Source: an uncultured Gammaproteobacteria bacterium
GTDB taxonomy: Bacteria > Pseudomonadota > Gammaproteobacteria > Pseudomonadales > Litorivicinaceae
Assembly (NCBI GenBank): GCA_913042205.1
Contig: CAJWIY010000002.1
Location: 17,685 to 81,684 of the forward strand
DNA length: 64,000 bases
Direction of reading: 5' to 3'
Part shown: positions 37,458-47,767 of the stretch, in pieces
Layout: each line of letters begins with the position of its first letter
How positions within the stretch are numbered: position 1 is the stretch's first letter
Notes under the pieces: model-generated
Databases searched by the model: none
Told to the model about the DNA's origin: nothing
What the model saw: only the letters and a program-made list of their open reading frames with translations
Position numbers and translations under genes: made by a program

Positions 37458-38757
37458 TCAGGGTTCTTTTCGATTGTCGCCCGAGCGGGCTGCCGAGCGA
37501 GTTGCGTATTCGATCAGCTTGCGTAAACGGAGAGAAAAGCGATTCCTGTTTCTCGGGAAATTTGCGGTCGCCGTAGCCCTTGGATTCCTTGTTCTTTTAT
37601 TCGCTGGCATTTTAAGCAAGGGCATCCCCGGGTTATTCCAGCACTACGTCACGCTTGATGTTCAGTTGGACGCTGAGAGGCTTGACCCGTCAGGCCAAAG
37701 GACCATCGAGTCACTCGCTGATGGTGACTTTGACGGGGTCGTCAGGGACGCGCTCTATGAGGTTCTTGGGGGGCCCACGGGGCGCAAGGCGAAACGACAG
37801 GCACGTAAGCTGATTTCATCGGGATCGGGCCAGCGACTGATGCAGCACGTGCTGGATAATCCAGATCAGATGGGATCAACGGTAGCGCTTCAGTTTGCTG
37901 TCGACGATGATGTAGATACATTCTTGCGTGGCCTCATCTCACGAGATACCCCTGAGGCTGACAGACGGGTCAGTGATCAGATGATTTCATATATTGATCT
38001 ACTTCAGGCGGAGGGTCGGATCAGCTACGAGATCAGTGATTATTTATTTTTTGGCTCAGCGTCAAGAGACGCCGAGATGGCCGGGATCCGCGGGGCGCTG
38101 GTGGGATCAATACTCACGTTGCTGGTGTGCATTGTGATCGCGTTCCCCTTGGGGGTAGCTACAGCTGTCTACCTCGAGGAAATGGCGCCAAAGAATCGTT
38201 TCACAGAAATCATAGAGATCAATATTAATAATCTTGCCGCGGTGCCGTCAGTCGTTTTCGGAATCATGGGCCTCGCGATATTTATCGTGATATTTGGGAT
38301 GCCGCGATCAATACCATTAGTGGGAGGGATAGTCTTGGCACTGATGACGTTACCCACCATCATAATCTCATCGCGTGCCTCGATCCGGGCAGTTCCACCG
38401 AGCATTCGCGATGCCGCTCTGGGTGTCGGCGCCTCGAAAATGCAAACCATAACGCACCACGTTTTACCACTCGCCATGCCGGGCATGTTGACCGGTACCA
38501 TCATCGGGATGGCCCAAGCTTTGGGTGAGACGGCGCCTCTCTTGATGATTGGCATGGTTGCCTTTATCGTCGATGTACCCTCAGGCGTCACTGATCCTGG
38601 GACCGTTCTTCCGGTGCAAATTTTTATGTGGGCAGATTTCGCTGAACGTATGTTTATTCAAAAAACCAGTGCGGCGATCATTGTATTGTTAGCATTTCTG
38701 ATTAGTATGAATGCCGCCGCGATTCTTCTTCGTAAAAAACTTGAGCGACGTTGGTGA
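37450..38757 (+). CDS. pstA: Phosphate ABC transporter permease PstA with an extended N-terminal region
   Basis: [56 protein letters not shown]. About 190-aa N-terminal extension (DUF3333-like, inferred). Confidence 0.92.
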   Translation: MSDQGSFRLSPERAAERVAYSISLRKRREKRFLFLGKFAVAVALGFLVLLFAGILSKGIPGLFQHYVTLDVQLDAERLDPSGQRTIESLADGDFDGVVRDALYEVLGGPTGRKAKRQARKLISSGSGQRLMQHVLDNPDQMGSTVALQFAVDDDVDTFLRGLISRDTPEADRRVSDQMISYIDLLQAEGRISYEISDYLFFGSASRDAEMAGIRGALVGSILTLLVCIVIAFPLGVATAVYLEEMAPKNRFTEIIEININNLAAVPSVVFGIMGLAIFIVIFGMPRSIPLVGGIVLALMTLPTIIISSRASIRAVPPSIRDAALGVGASKMQTITHHVLPLAMPGMLTGTIIGMAQALGETAPLLMIGMVAFIVDVPSGVTDPGTVLPVQIFMWADFAERMFIQKTSAAIIVLLAFLISMNAAAILLRKKLERRW

Positions 38758-38770
38758 GCGGGACAGTGTC

Positions 38771-39622
38771 ATGCAGGTAGCAGAGAGTAGCCGAATGGTC
38801 CAAAAAACTAGTACCTTAGAGGCGCGGGCGGTTCCAGACAGCACTCTTGGGCAAATCCATACAGACAACCCCCGCATGAAGGCCCGTAACGTTGACGTTT
38901 TTTATGGTGACAAGCACGCGATCGACAATATTAGTCTTGATATAGCGTCTGGTCAGGTCATCTCATTTATCGGCCCGTCGGGTTGCGGTAAGTCGACGTT
39001 CCTGCGGTGTCTAAATCGAATGAACGACACGATAGATATCTGTCGTGTGTCTGGTGAAATCATGATCGATGACCAGAACATCTACGACTCTTCGATAGAC
39101 GTGGTCTTGCTACGGGCGAGGGTTGGCATGGTGTTCCAGAAGCCAAACCCGTTCCCTAAATCAATCTTTGACAATGTCGCATACGGGCCACGTATACACG
39201 GGTTGGCGACAACAAAGGTGGAGCTCGATCAGATTGTAGAAACCTCACTCCAACGGGCTGGTCTTTGGGCGGAGGTCAAAGATCGTCTGGATCAGCCGGG
39301 AACGGGCCTGTCGGGCGGCCAACAGCAGCGTCTGTGTATCGCTCGTGCGATTGCGGTGAGCCCCGAGGTTATTCTGATGGACGAGCCTTGTTCTGCCTTG
39401 GATCCGATCGCCACTGCAAAAATAGAGGAATTGATTTCTGAGCTGCGGGAGCAATATACGATAGTAATCGTTACCCACTCTATGCAGCAGGCTGCCCGCG
39501 TCTCTGACCGGACCGCCTATTTTCATTTAGGGAAGTTGATTGAGGTAGGCGACACCAAGCATGTGTTTACCAATCCTTTGCATGAATTAACTCAAGACTA
39601 TATCACCGGACGGTTTGGCTAG
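38771..39622 (+). CDS. pstB: Phosphate ABC transporter ATPase
   Basis: [18 protein letters not shown]...[19 protein letters not shown]...[43 protein letters not shown]. Start placed at the ATG at 38771. Confidence 0.95.
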   Translation: MQVAESSRMVQKTSTLEARAVPDSTLGQIHTDNPRMKARNVDVFYGDKHAIDNISLDIASGQVISFIGPSGCGKSTFLRCLNRMNDTIDICRVSGEIMIDDQNIYDSSIDVVLLRARVGMVFQKPNPFPKSIFDNVAYGPRIHGLATTKVELDQIVETSLQRAGLWAEVKDRLDQPGTGLSGGQQQRLCIARAIAVSPEVILMDEPCSALDPIATAKIEELISELREQYTIVIVTHSMQQAARVSDRTAYFHLGKLIEVGDTKHVFTNPLHELTQDYITGRFG

Positions 39623-40330
39623 ATGAAAGACCTAAACGAAGATTTCTATCGACACATCTCCAGCGAGTTCAACGAGGAGTTGGAGGCGCTTCGGAGGTCT
39701 ACCTTGGAAATGGGTGGATTGGTTGAAGAACAGCTCGCGTCTGCGCTCAAGTTTTTTGCTAGTCAGGACTCTTCTCTACTGAGCGATATCGAAAGTATTG
39801 AGCAGAAGATTAACGCCGCCGAGATCGATCTCGACGATCAGGTAGAGTCTCTGATCATTCGGAGACAGCCCATCGCCTCAGATTTGCGGCTTGTGCTCGC
39901 TGTTTCGAAGATCGTCCGAGACCTTGAGCGAATAGGCGACGAACTTGAAAAGGTAGGTAGGCTTAGCCTTGAGTCATTCGATAGCGCTGACGGCGTCGGA
40001 ATTACCGAGATACAGCGAATCGCTGAGCAGGTCGCTAAAATGTTGTCGGAGTCTTTGACGGCCTTCGCACGGCTCGATTTGGATCTCGCGAGAGATATTT
40101 TTGAACGTGAACGCAAGGTCGATAAGGTTTATCAGTCAGCGCTCAGATCACTCGCGACCTTTATGATTGAGGACCCCAGAAATATTGGCAGCGTCCTGAA
40201 TATAGTATGGATTGCTAGGTCATTGGAGCGTGTTGGGGATCATGCTACAAACATTGCCGAATACGTAATTTATTTAGTGCAGGGCGTCGATGTGCGCCAT
40301 CCGAGCATTAACGAAAACAGTTTCACGTAA
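39623..40330 (+). CDS. phoU: Phosphate transport system regulatory protein PhoU
   Basis: HISSEFNEELEALRRSTLEMGGLVEEQL...RSLERVGDHATNIAEYVIYLVQG. Confidence 0.95.
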   Translation: MKDLNEDFYRHISSEFNEELEALRRSTLEMGGLVEEQLASALKFFASQDSSLLSDIESIEQKINAAEIDLDDQVESLIIRRQPIASDLRLVLAVSKIVRDLERIGDELEKVGRLSLESFDSADGVGITEIQRIAEQVAKMLSESLTAFARLDLDLARDIFERERKVDKVYQSALRSLATFMIEDPRNIGSVLNIVWIARSLERVGDHATNIAEYVIYLVQGVDVRHPSINENSFT

Positions 40331-41627
40331 CTACCTGCTGTAGCCTCTCTTTCGGGAATGAGCATCGAACACAGGTACCTTTTCCCTCCCCAGAGGTTAT
40401 TTGTAGGCGTCCCGAGTGCCTTCCCATGATGTGCTTGGCTATCGCCAAGCCTAACCCTGTACCCCCTGTACTGGATGAGTGGCTTTTATCGACACGGTAA
40501 AATCGCTCGGTTACACGACTGACATGGGGCTCTGGTATTCCTGGACCGTCGTCGTCCACACAGATGAATACCTTGCTGTCGCTTTGTTCGAGCCTCACAG
40601 AGACTAACGAGCCATCGGGGCAGTACCGCAAGGAGTTACTCAGCAGGTTGAACAGGAGGGAGAAAATTTCATTTCTATTTCCCGTGAGGACCCAGTTCTC
40701 GGCAACCAAAACCTTGATAATGGTCTGACTCTTTTTTTGATTTTCTTGTAACAATTTTATTTGTTGCTGGACTTGTTCTATTAATTCAAAAAGATTGATC
40801 GCTTCGACATCTTTACTTGGCGAGGTCTCAAGCCGGGCCAGCGTTATGAGATCCTGGATGATGTTATCCATCCTGCGACCTTGAGATGTCGCGCTTTCGA
40901 CCGCGTTCTTCGCGGCACCCTCCACCATCTGATTATCTATCAAGGTTTCTAGATAACCATTGATGACCGTTAGCGGGGTCTTTAGCTCATGCGAGACGTT
41001 TGCGATAAAGTCCGACCGCATTTCGTTGAGTTTCCTGAGCTGACTGATATCTCTGACGAGTATTATGTATCCGTGTGACGGGCTATCCCCGAAATATAAC
41101 TCGACCACCGCTCGCTGTGTCGCGAAGTTGTCAAGAATCAGTGGTTCGCTGAAGTCGTTTTCGTCGATGTACTCTTTCAAGGACGGTGATCTGAGAAGAG
41201 AAAAAAGATAGCTATTGATGTCATCTGGTTCCCTCAAATTGAGTAATTCGCCGCCGATCTGATTCCACCAGGTGAGGTTCCATGTCTTGTCGGTGAGGAT
41301 CAGGCCGACCCTGAGACTGCTAAGCGCAAGTCTGAGATTGTTGAACTCTTTGGCGACGGATGCTTTATCGTTTTTAGCTTGATCCCGTTCAATTTCAACA
41401 CGCCGTACGATGTCTACCCACAAATCGGAGGTTATCAGGGACTCGTTTTTTTGGTTGCTTTCCAGCCAGCGGTAGAAACTATTTCTTCTCCACAGGGTTA
41501 CTGCGAGGTAGGTACTAGAAATAAATAGAGCGGACAAGACAAAGTATCCAGAAACGACACCTAAGAAGATCGTGAGCAGCCCCAGCCAGGTTAGCTCGAG
41601 TATTGTGGTCGAGGTGGCGTTACGCAT
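40323..41627 (-). CDS. phoR: Phosphate regulon sensor histidine kinase
   Basis: FIANVSHELKTPLTVINGYLETL, DDDGPGIPEPHVSRVTERFYRVDKSHSSSTGGTGLGLAIAKHI. 3' of phoB. Confidence 0.93.
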   Translation of the reverse strand: MRNATSTTILELTWLGLLTIFLGVVSGYFVLSALFISSTYLAVTLWRRNSFYRWLESNQKNESLITSDLWVDIVRRVEIERDQAKNDKASVAKEFNNLRLALSSLRVGLILTDKTWNLTWWNQIGGELLNLREPDDINSYLFSLLRSPSLKEYIDENDFSEPLILDNFATQRAVVELYFGDSPSHGYIILVRDISQLRKLNEMRSDFIANVSHELKTPLTVINGYLETLIDNQMVEGAAKNAVESATSQGRRMDNIIQDLITLARLETSPSKDVEAINLFELIEQVQQQIKLLQENQKKSQTIIKVLVAENWVLTGNRNEIFSLLFNLLSNSLRYCPDGSLVSVRLEQSDSKVFICVDDDGPGIPEPHVSRVTERFYRVDKSHSSSTGGTGLGLAIAKHIMGRHSGRLQITSGEGKGTCVRCSFPKERLQQVVT

Positions 41628-41725
41628 TAGAACTTGCAGAATCGTCCAATTTGAAAGCGTTAAATGTAAATCATTTCATTACCTAGAGACTTACTTTCTT
41701 GACAAATTATTTTTTCGGGATCGTT

Positions 41726-42433
41726 CTATCTGACGGGATTCAGAGTTTTGGTACTAAATCGATATCCGGTACCGCGGACTGTTTGGATCATACTCTCGAG
41801 GTTTGAGCCCAGTGCCTTGCGCAACCTCCGGATATGAACATCTACGGTTCTCTCTTCAACGTAAACATCACCACCCCACACACGATCGAGCAGTTGGGCT
41901 CTAGAGAAGGCTCGATCAGGATTTGTCATGAACACTTGCAATAGCCGATATTCGATCGGGCTGAGCACGACCAAGTTACCGGACGCGGTCACTTTTTGGC
42001 TAATTGGGTCCAGCGCTAAATTTTCAAACTCAACTAATTCTTCGATTCCCTTCGGAGTGGTCCTGCGCAGTATCGCTTTCAATCTAGCCACAAGCTCACG
42101 CGGTGAGAAAGGTTTGGTAATGTAGTCATCAGCCACTTCAAGGCCGGTGATCTTTGCGTTTTCTTCCTCCCGTGCGGTTAACAGAATTAATGGAATGCCT
42201 GCAGTGTCTGGATTCCTGCGAAGTCGCCGGCACAGCTCCAGACCGGAGACTTGGGGCATCATCCAGTCAATTAACATGAGGTCGGGTATTGAGTCCGCTA
42301 TTTCGTTTAACGCGGATGAGGCACTTTCTGCTTCAATAACTTCAAAGCCAGCCATCTCAAGAGTAACTGTCAGCATCCCACGAACGGCGGGCTCGTCATC
42401 GACAACTAATACTCTGCGGATTGGTTGTTTCAT
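41726..42433 (-). CDS. phoB: Phosphate regulon response regulator
   Basis: RRVLVVDDEPAVRGMLTVTLEMAGFEVIEAES...VDVHIRRLRKALG...VRGTGYRFS. Start placed at the internal ATG at 42433. Confidence 0.94.
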   Translation of the reverse strand: MKQPIRRVLVVDDEPAVRGMLTVTLEMAGFEVIEAESASSALNEIADSIPDLMLIDWMMPQVSGLELCRRLRRNPDTAGIPLILLTAREEENAKITGLEVADDYITKPFSPRELVARLKAILRRTTPKGIEELVEFENLALDPISQKVTASGNLVVLSPIEYRLLQVFMTNPDRAFSRAQLLDRVWGGDVYVEERTVDVHIRRLRKALGSNLESMIQTVRGTGYRFSTKTLNPVR

Positions 42434-42478
42434 GGATAACCTTGAATCACGACTGAGGCTTGATAAAAACACGGTAAT

Positions 42479-42496
42479 GTTACAGAAAGATGACAA
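42479..42496 (-). promoter_or_regulatory. Putative Pho box upstream of phoB, within the phoB/SBP divergent region
   Basis: Minus strand: TTGTCAT-CTTT-CTGTAAC, close to the known direct-repeat consensus with 4-bp spacer. Confidence 0.75.
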
Positions 42497-42573
42497 GCCA
42501 AGGATATTTCTGGTACATGTTACGGCTTCGTTGCCATGACGAAATCCACAATAAAGATTAAAAGGACTTAATA

Positions 42574-43584
42574 ATGAAAAAAGTGTTACTCGCAGTGTCA
42601 GTCGCTGCTCTCGCTCATTCCGCCCAGGCGGCTACGCTTAATTTATATTGTTCTGCCCAAGAGGACTGGTGTCAGTTGATGTCGAAGACTTTCGAGGAAA
42701 AGACTGGCATCAACGTCAAGATGCAGCGCAAGTCATCTGGAGAAACGTTCGCGCAAATTCGTGCGGAGTCAGCTAATCCTAAGGGAGACGTTTGGTGGGG
42801 CGGTACCGGTGATCCGCACCTGCAGGCGGCCGAAGAAAAGCTGACCGCACCGTACGTATCTCCGATGAGGGGAGAGTTACAGGACTGGGCCATCAGCCAG
42901 GCTAACAGCGCAGGCGATCGGACGATTGGTATTTACTCTGGCGCGCTTGGATATGGCTATAACGCTGATCTTTTGAAGAAGAATAACCTCCCTGCGCCTA
43001 GCTGTTGGAAGGATCTCTTGAAGCCTGAATTCAAGGGCCACGTGCAGATCGCTAATCCAAACTCTTCCGGGACGGCGTACACAACCCTTGCGACGATGAT
43101 GCAGCTCTTTGGCGAAGGTGGCGGCTTTGATTATATGAAGGGCCTCCACAAGAACGTGAACCAATACACCAAGTCAGGTTCGGCGCCAATCAAAGCGTCC
43201 GCGCGTGGTGAATCAACCGTCGGTATCGTATTTATGCATGACGCCGTGAAGCAGGCCGTCTCTGGTTTCCCGATAAAGGTGGTCGCGCCGTGTGAGGGCA
43301 CCGGTTACGAGATTGGTTCGATGTCAATCATCGACGGCGCCCGTAACATGGACTCGGCGAAGAAGTTCTATGATTGGGCACTGTCTGCAGACGCGCAGTC
43401 TCTCGCGCTGCAGGTGAAGGCGTTCCAGGTCCCTTCGAACAAGGGCGCTAAAACCAGTCCCTCGGCCCCAAATCTGGCATCAATCAAGCTTATTGATTAT
43501 GACTTCAAGAAGTACGGTTCGAGTGCCGAGCGCAAGCGCTTACTCAAAAAATGGGACGATGACGTTTCTACATTACCTCAATAA
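42574..43584 (+). CDS. ABC transporter substrate-binding protein, AfuA/FbpA-like
   Basis: Signal peptide plus LNLYCSAQEDWCQLMSKTFEEKTGINVKMQRKSSGETFAQIRAESANPKGDVWWGGTGDPHLQAAEE. Confidence 0.88.
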   Translation: MKKVLLAVSVAALAHSAQAATLNLYCSAQEDWCQLMSKTFEEKTGINVKMQRKSSGETFAQIRAESANPKGDVWWGGTGDPHLQAAEEKLTAPYVSPMRGELQDWAISQANSAGDRTIGIYSGALGYGYNADLLKKNNLPAPSCWKDLLKPEFKGHVQIANPNSSGTAYTTLATMMQLFGEGGGFDYMKGLHKNVNQYTKSGSAPIKASARGESTVGIVFMHDAVKQAVSGFPIKVVAPCEGTGYEIGSMSIIDGARNMDSAKKFYDWALSADAQSLALQVKAFQVPSNKGAKTSPSAPNLASIKLIDYDFKKYGSSAERKRLLKKWDDDVSTLPQ

Positions 43585-43598
43585 ATTAGTTTATTGAG
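43577..43598 (+). terminator. Intercistronic hairpin spanning the SBP stop codon, before the permease gene
   Basis: CTCAATAAA-TTAG-TTTATTGAG, perfect 9-bp stem including the TAA stop. Confidence 0.55.
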
Positions 43599-43604
43599 TT
43601 AGCG

Positions 43605-45815
43605 TTGAAGCGCGACTTACAAAAAGCCGGTATTGATTCCAACTTGCGACTTTGGTTGTTCGTTGGGGTCGCCGGTTACTTGCTCCTACCTTGGTACGGA
43701 CTCGAGGATTTTTGGACACTGGGGTGGGTAATATCTTTTCCACTATTTTCGTCTGATAACCCGTCGGGCTTATTCCTGATATCGCAGGGTGATTCTTTAT
43801 GGATCCTGCCTAGCCTTTTGACCTTCCTTTTGAGCGGTTTTGCGCTCCGGCTACCGCGGGCAAATCCGAGCTATTCGAGATTACTGATGATCACCGGGCT
43901 CTCGACAGTCATTTTGGTGGTTACCCAGGGTTTGTCGATCGGGATACGGGGGTGGACCACCGACTGGTTGGGTGAATTGTTTGGACCGCTGAACGCGCGT
44001 CAGTATGGGATGGGTTACGGCGGTCTGATATTTACAGTTTCGGCGTTGATGATCTTTTGTCATGGGTTGGCCTCGAGGCCGCGTAAGGGCGCAGACCTGT
44101 TCGTCACAGGGGCGATCGGTTTGGTGACCGCGGTTGTCTCTGTGTTCGTATTTTTCCCGATTTTTATCATGTTGATGTCGGCTTTTCGGACCGAGGACGG
44201 TGGGGGCTCGCTTCTGCTTTTTTTCCAGAGACTTGTCGAGCAAAAACTATGGCAAGTGGATTGCTTGGTTGGGGCCGGGCCCTGCGGTGTCGCGATTAAC
44301 TCCTTTTTATTGGCTGTCTCTGTTGGGGTGATCACCACGGTCCTTGGCCTGTGTTTTGCCCTCATAATTGTCAGAACTGGGTTCCGTTTTAATAAAATAC
44401 TTAGGGCTTTGTCAGTTGTCCCAATCATCACCCCACCGTTCGTGATCGGGCTCGCGATCATTTTGTTGTTTGGACTTAGCGGGACCGTTACAACGACGGT
44501 CGCTGAATGGTTAGGATTAAACCCCACCCGATGGGTTTATGGGTTCACGGGTGTATTGATTGCACAAACACTGGCCTTCACACCGATCGCTTTCCTGGTC
44601 CTGATTGGCGTCGTCGAGAGTGTCTCACCGAGCCTCGAAGAGGCCGCCCAGACGCTGCGTGCGGACCGATGGACGAGCTTTAAAACTGTCACCTTACCGC
44701 TGATCAGGCCGGGCTTAGCTAACGCATTCTTGCTCGGGTTTATTGAGAGTATGGCGGATTTTGGTAATCCGCTGGTTTTAGGCGGAAATCTGGATGTGCT
44801 GTCGACAGAAATTTTCTTCGCGATTGTTGGTGCCCAGTATGATCAGAGCGGTGCGGCTATTCTCGCCACGATCTTACTTGGCTTCACCTTGTTGGCCTTC
44901 TATTTCCAGCGATTTTGGCTCGGAAAAAAGAGCTACGTCACCGTAACAGGCAAGGGCGACTCGGGAATTCCTACGCAGCTGCCTAAGCGGGTCGCGATCC
45001 CAGCGATTTCAATCGTTTCTCTATGGACAGTCTTCACGTTTGTTGTTTACGGAATGATCTTGTATGGGTCGGTTGTAGAGCTTTGGGGAGTTAATAACAC
45101 GCTGACGTTTAAGCACTACATCACAGCTTTTGGTTTAGATTGGAAGGACGGTATAGTTTGGTCGGGCGCCGCGTGGGATAGTTTTTGGACCACGATGATG
45201 ATTTCAGTGACTGCCGCTCCATTTACGGCAGCTGTCGGGCTTCTTACGGCCTATTTGCTAACCCGGCAGAAATTCTTCGGCCAAAATGCGTTTGAGTTTG
45301 GAACCATGCTGTCTTTTGCGATTCCGGGTACCGTGATTGGTGTCAGTTATATTCTTGCTTTTAACGTACCCCCTATTGAGATTACCGGCACAGGGCTCAT
45401 TTTGGTGATCAGCTTTATTTTCCGGAACATGCCGGTGGGTGTCAGGGCTGGAATTGCGTCGATGACTCAGATAGATAAGTCGCTGGATGAGAGCTCTGCG
45501 ACATTGGGGGCGTCGACATGGGCGACGCTTCGGCACGTGATCATGCCGCTCTTGAAATCAGCGACAGTCGCGGCGCTGGTTTATTCTTTCGTGCGAGCAA
45601 TGACGGCGATTTCGGCGGTAATCTTCTTGGTGTCTGCCGAATACGACATGGCCACGAGCTATATCATTGGGCGCGTTGAGAATAACGATTATGGGCTCGC
45701 TATCGCTTATTCGACGACCCTGATCGTTGTGATGCTGTTAGCGATCCTTCTTTTACAATTCTTAGTCGGTCGAACAAAGATCGGGCGACGCCACGCAGAA
45801 CTGGAATCGATATGA
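43605..45815 (+). CDS. Fused two-domain ABC transporter permease (AfuB/FbpB type, 736 aa)
   Basis: Two EAA-type motifs (LEEAAQTLRADRWTSFKTVTLPLIRPGL and LDESSATLGASTWATLRHVIMPLLKSA) plus an extra N-terminal membrane region. Confidence 0.9.
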   Translation: MKRDLQKAGIDSNLRLWLFVGVAGYLLLPWYGLEDFWTLGWVISFPLFSSDNPSGLFLISQGDSLWILPSLLTFLLSGFALRLPRANPSYSRLLMITGLSTVILVVTQGLSIGIRGWTTDWLGELFGPLNARQYGMGYGGLIFTVSALMIFCHGLASRPRKGADLFVTGAIGLVTAVVSVFVFFPIFIMLMSAFRTEDGGGSLLLFFQRLVEQKLWQVDCLVGAGPCGVAINSFLLAVSVGVITTVLGLCFALIIVRTGFRFNKILRALSVVPIITPPFVIGLAIILLFGLSGTVTTTVAEWLGLNPTRWVYGFTGVLIAQTLAFTPIAFLVLIGVVESVSPSLEEAAQTLRADRWTSFKTVTLPLIRPGLANAFLLGFIESMADFGNPLVLGGNLDVLSTEIFFAIVGAQYDQSGAAILATILLGFTLLAFYFQRFWLGKKSYVTVTGKGDSGIPTQLPKRVAIPAISIVSLWTVFTFVVYGMILYGSVVELWGVNNTLTFKHYITAFGLDWKDGIVWSGAAWDSFWTTMMISVTAAPFTAAVGLLTAYLLTRQKFFGQNAFEFGTMLSFAIPGTVIGVSYILAFNVPPIEITGTGLILVISFIFRNMPVGVRAGIASMTQIDKSLDESSATLGASTWATLRHVIMPLLKSATVAALVYSFVRAMTAISAVIFLVSAEYDMATSYIIGRVENNDYGLAIAYSTTLIVVMLLAILLLQFLVGRTKIGRRHAELESI

Positions 45816-46888
45816 GTCAAGTGATTAAAACGAATGCCGCAGATGTAAGATTTGAAGGCGTTTCAAAAATCTATGGGAAGGATGCGGTCGCGGTCGGTGA
45901 TATTGATCTCACGGTCGAGGCTGGGACACTGGTGACACTCCTCGGGCCATCAGGCTGCGGAAAGACGACAACCCTCAGGATGATTGCGGGTCTCGAGCTA
46001 CCAACCGCAGGAAAAATTTTCGTGGGCGGGGAGGACGTCACTGACTTGCCGGCGACCCAGAGAGATATCGCCATGGTTTTCCAGTCTTATGCGCTGTTCC
46101 CGCATATGTCGGTGCAAGAAAACATTGCTTACGGGCTGGTAAATTCGGGGATGGGTCGTGATGAGATCGCGGAGAGAACCTCATCCGGCATGGACCTGGT
46201 GGGCCTAAAAGGATTTGAGAAGAGGCTCCCATCCGAGCTTTCTGGGGGCCAGCAGCAACGTGTCGCTGTGGCGAGGGCTATCGTGCTCGAGCCACAGGTC
46301 TTGTTATTCGATGAGCCACTGTCGAATCTCGACGCGAAGCTACGTCGCCAGGTCCGAGAGGAGATTCGGGAACTGCAAACCGGTCTCGGTCTAACCGTGG
46401 TGTACGTGACGCATGACCAGGAGGAGGCTCTGGCCGTGTCAGACAAGATTGTGGTGATGGATAAGGCGAAGATTGCACAGATTGGAACACCGGTGGATTT
46501 GTACGACCGGCCCAATTCTGTGTTTGTTGCTGACTTTATTGGTGAGGCAAATATTTTAGATTGTGATGTTCTCTCGCTTGGTGAAAGTGAATCGTCGGTG
46601 CGGATCGATAATTACCAGTTTGCTGTTGGGAATGTCATACCCGAGGACAGAGAGGCTCGTCTGGCGGTGCGGCCGCGGAATATTGCGCTGTCTTCGGAGA
46701 GCAATCCCGACGCGCTCTCCGGAACTGTCAAGAAAGTGTCCTACGTGGGCAGTCACTATGAGTACACAATTGTGGGCACCTTCGGTGAGATATTTGCTAT
46801 CGAGGACGCCACGCTACCCCTCAAGTCAGAGGGTAGTGAGGTATCTATTACGTTCAAGGGGAGGGGCTCTTGCCTAGTGCCGTCCTGA
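45812..46888 (+). CDS. ABC transporter ATPase (AfuC/FbpC/PotA-like, C-terminal TOBE region)
   Basis: [75 protein letters not shown]. Confidence 0.93.
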   Translation: MSQVIKTNAADVRFEGVSKIYGKDAVAVGDIDLTVEAGTLVTLLGPSGCGKTTTLRMIAGLELPTAGKIFVGGEDVTDLPATQRDIAMVFQSYALFPHMSVQENIAYGLVNSGMGRDEIAERTSSGMDLVGLKGFEKRLPSELSGGQQQRVAVARAIVLEPQVLLFDEPLSNLDAKLRRQVREEIRELQTGLGLTVVYVTHDQEEALAVSDKIVVMDKAKIAQIGTPVDLYDRPNSVFVADFIGEANILDCDVLSLGESESSVRIDNYQFAVGNVIPEDREARLAVRPRNIALSSESNPDALSGTVKKVSYVGSHYEYTIVGTFGEIFAIEDATLPLKSEGSEVSITFKGRGSCLVPS

Positions 46889-47687
46889 CGAGATGATCAT
46901 CGCCGAAACAGTGGTCAGCCATTTTGAGCAGAGGCTCAAATACCCCAGGCCAGCCAACGACAACACGACCACCGTAGTCAATCATTTCCTGCGCATTTTG
47001 GTCCTCTACCAAACCGCCCGCCTCTTTAACAATTAACTGTCCCGCGAGGCAATCCCAGGCGTTCATATGGTGTTCAATATAGCCGCTGTATCTTTGATCT
47101 GCGACATGCGCCAGAGATAAAGCTCCTGATCCGTTTCGACTGAATACTCCGCCGAGTTTAAAGATCTCGTTAATCACTGCCACCACCGGTTTGGTTGTGG
47201 TCCGCCCTGAGTAGCCCAGGCTGACCGTGCTATCGTCTAGCCGGGACTCTTTTTTGGAACCGAGACGACGGTCGTTCAAGAATGCACCATGACCGAGCTC
47301 GGCCGAGAACAATTCGTTATGGTTAGGGTCATAGATAACACCGCCTACTATTTCTTGATCTCTAACGAGCGCGATGACGATACACCAAGCGGGTACCCCA
47401 GAGATGTAGTTCGCCGTTCCGTCAATCGGATCGAGCACCCACTGAAACTCTACTGGATCATTTGTACGTCCATATTCTTCACCGACGATTCCGTCGTCTG
47501 CAAAATGATCTTGTATTTTCGACCGCAGAAACCGTTCTGTCGCCTTGTCCACCTCGGAGACGAAGTCTTGGGCGCCCTTCTCCGTGATCACAAGATCTTT
47601 CCAATGCGCAAACTCTTTTAACGCACTCATTCCCGCTTCCTGAACGATGACCTTGGCAAATGTAAGGCGCGTTTTGACTTCACTCAT
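46854..47687 (-). CDS. Inositol monophosphatase family protein
   Basis: GIVGEEYGRTNDPVEFQWVLDPIDGTANYISGVPAWCIVIAL...NAWDCLAGQLIVKEAGG. Confidence 0.92.
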   Translation of the reverse strand: MSEVKTRLTFAKVIVQEAGMSALKEFAHWKDLVITEKGAQDFVSEVDKATERFLRSKIQDHFADDGIVGEEYGRTNDPVEFQWVLDPIDGTANYISGVPAWCIVIALVRDQEIVGGVIYDPNHNELFSAELGHGAFLNDRRLGSKKESRLDDSTVSLGYSGRTTTKPVVAVINEIFKLGGVFSRNGSGALSLAHVADQRYSGYIEHHMNAWDCLAGQLIVKEAGGLVEDQNAQEMIDYGGRVVVGWPGVFEPLLKMADHCFGDDHLVRTALGKSPSP

Positions 47688-47767
47688 GTTGATAACCTAG
47701 ACGATAGTTTAGTTCTGTGCATTCAAAGTACCATGCCTCTGCATGGGCCGCAGAGAAAACCACGATT

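Noticed and set aside
44060-44527. 155-aa minus-strand ORF opposite the fused permease
   Set aside because: Antisense shadow ORF with low-complexity T/P/K composition.
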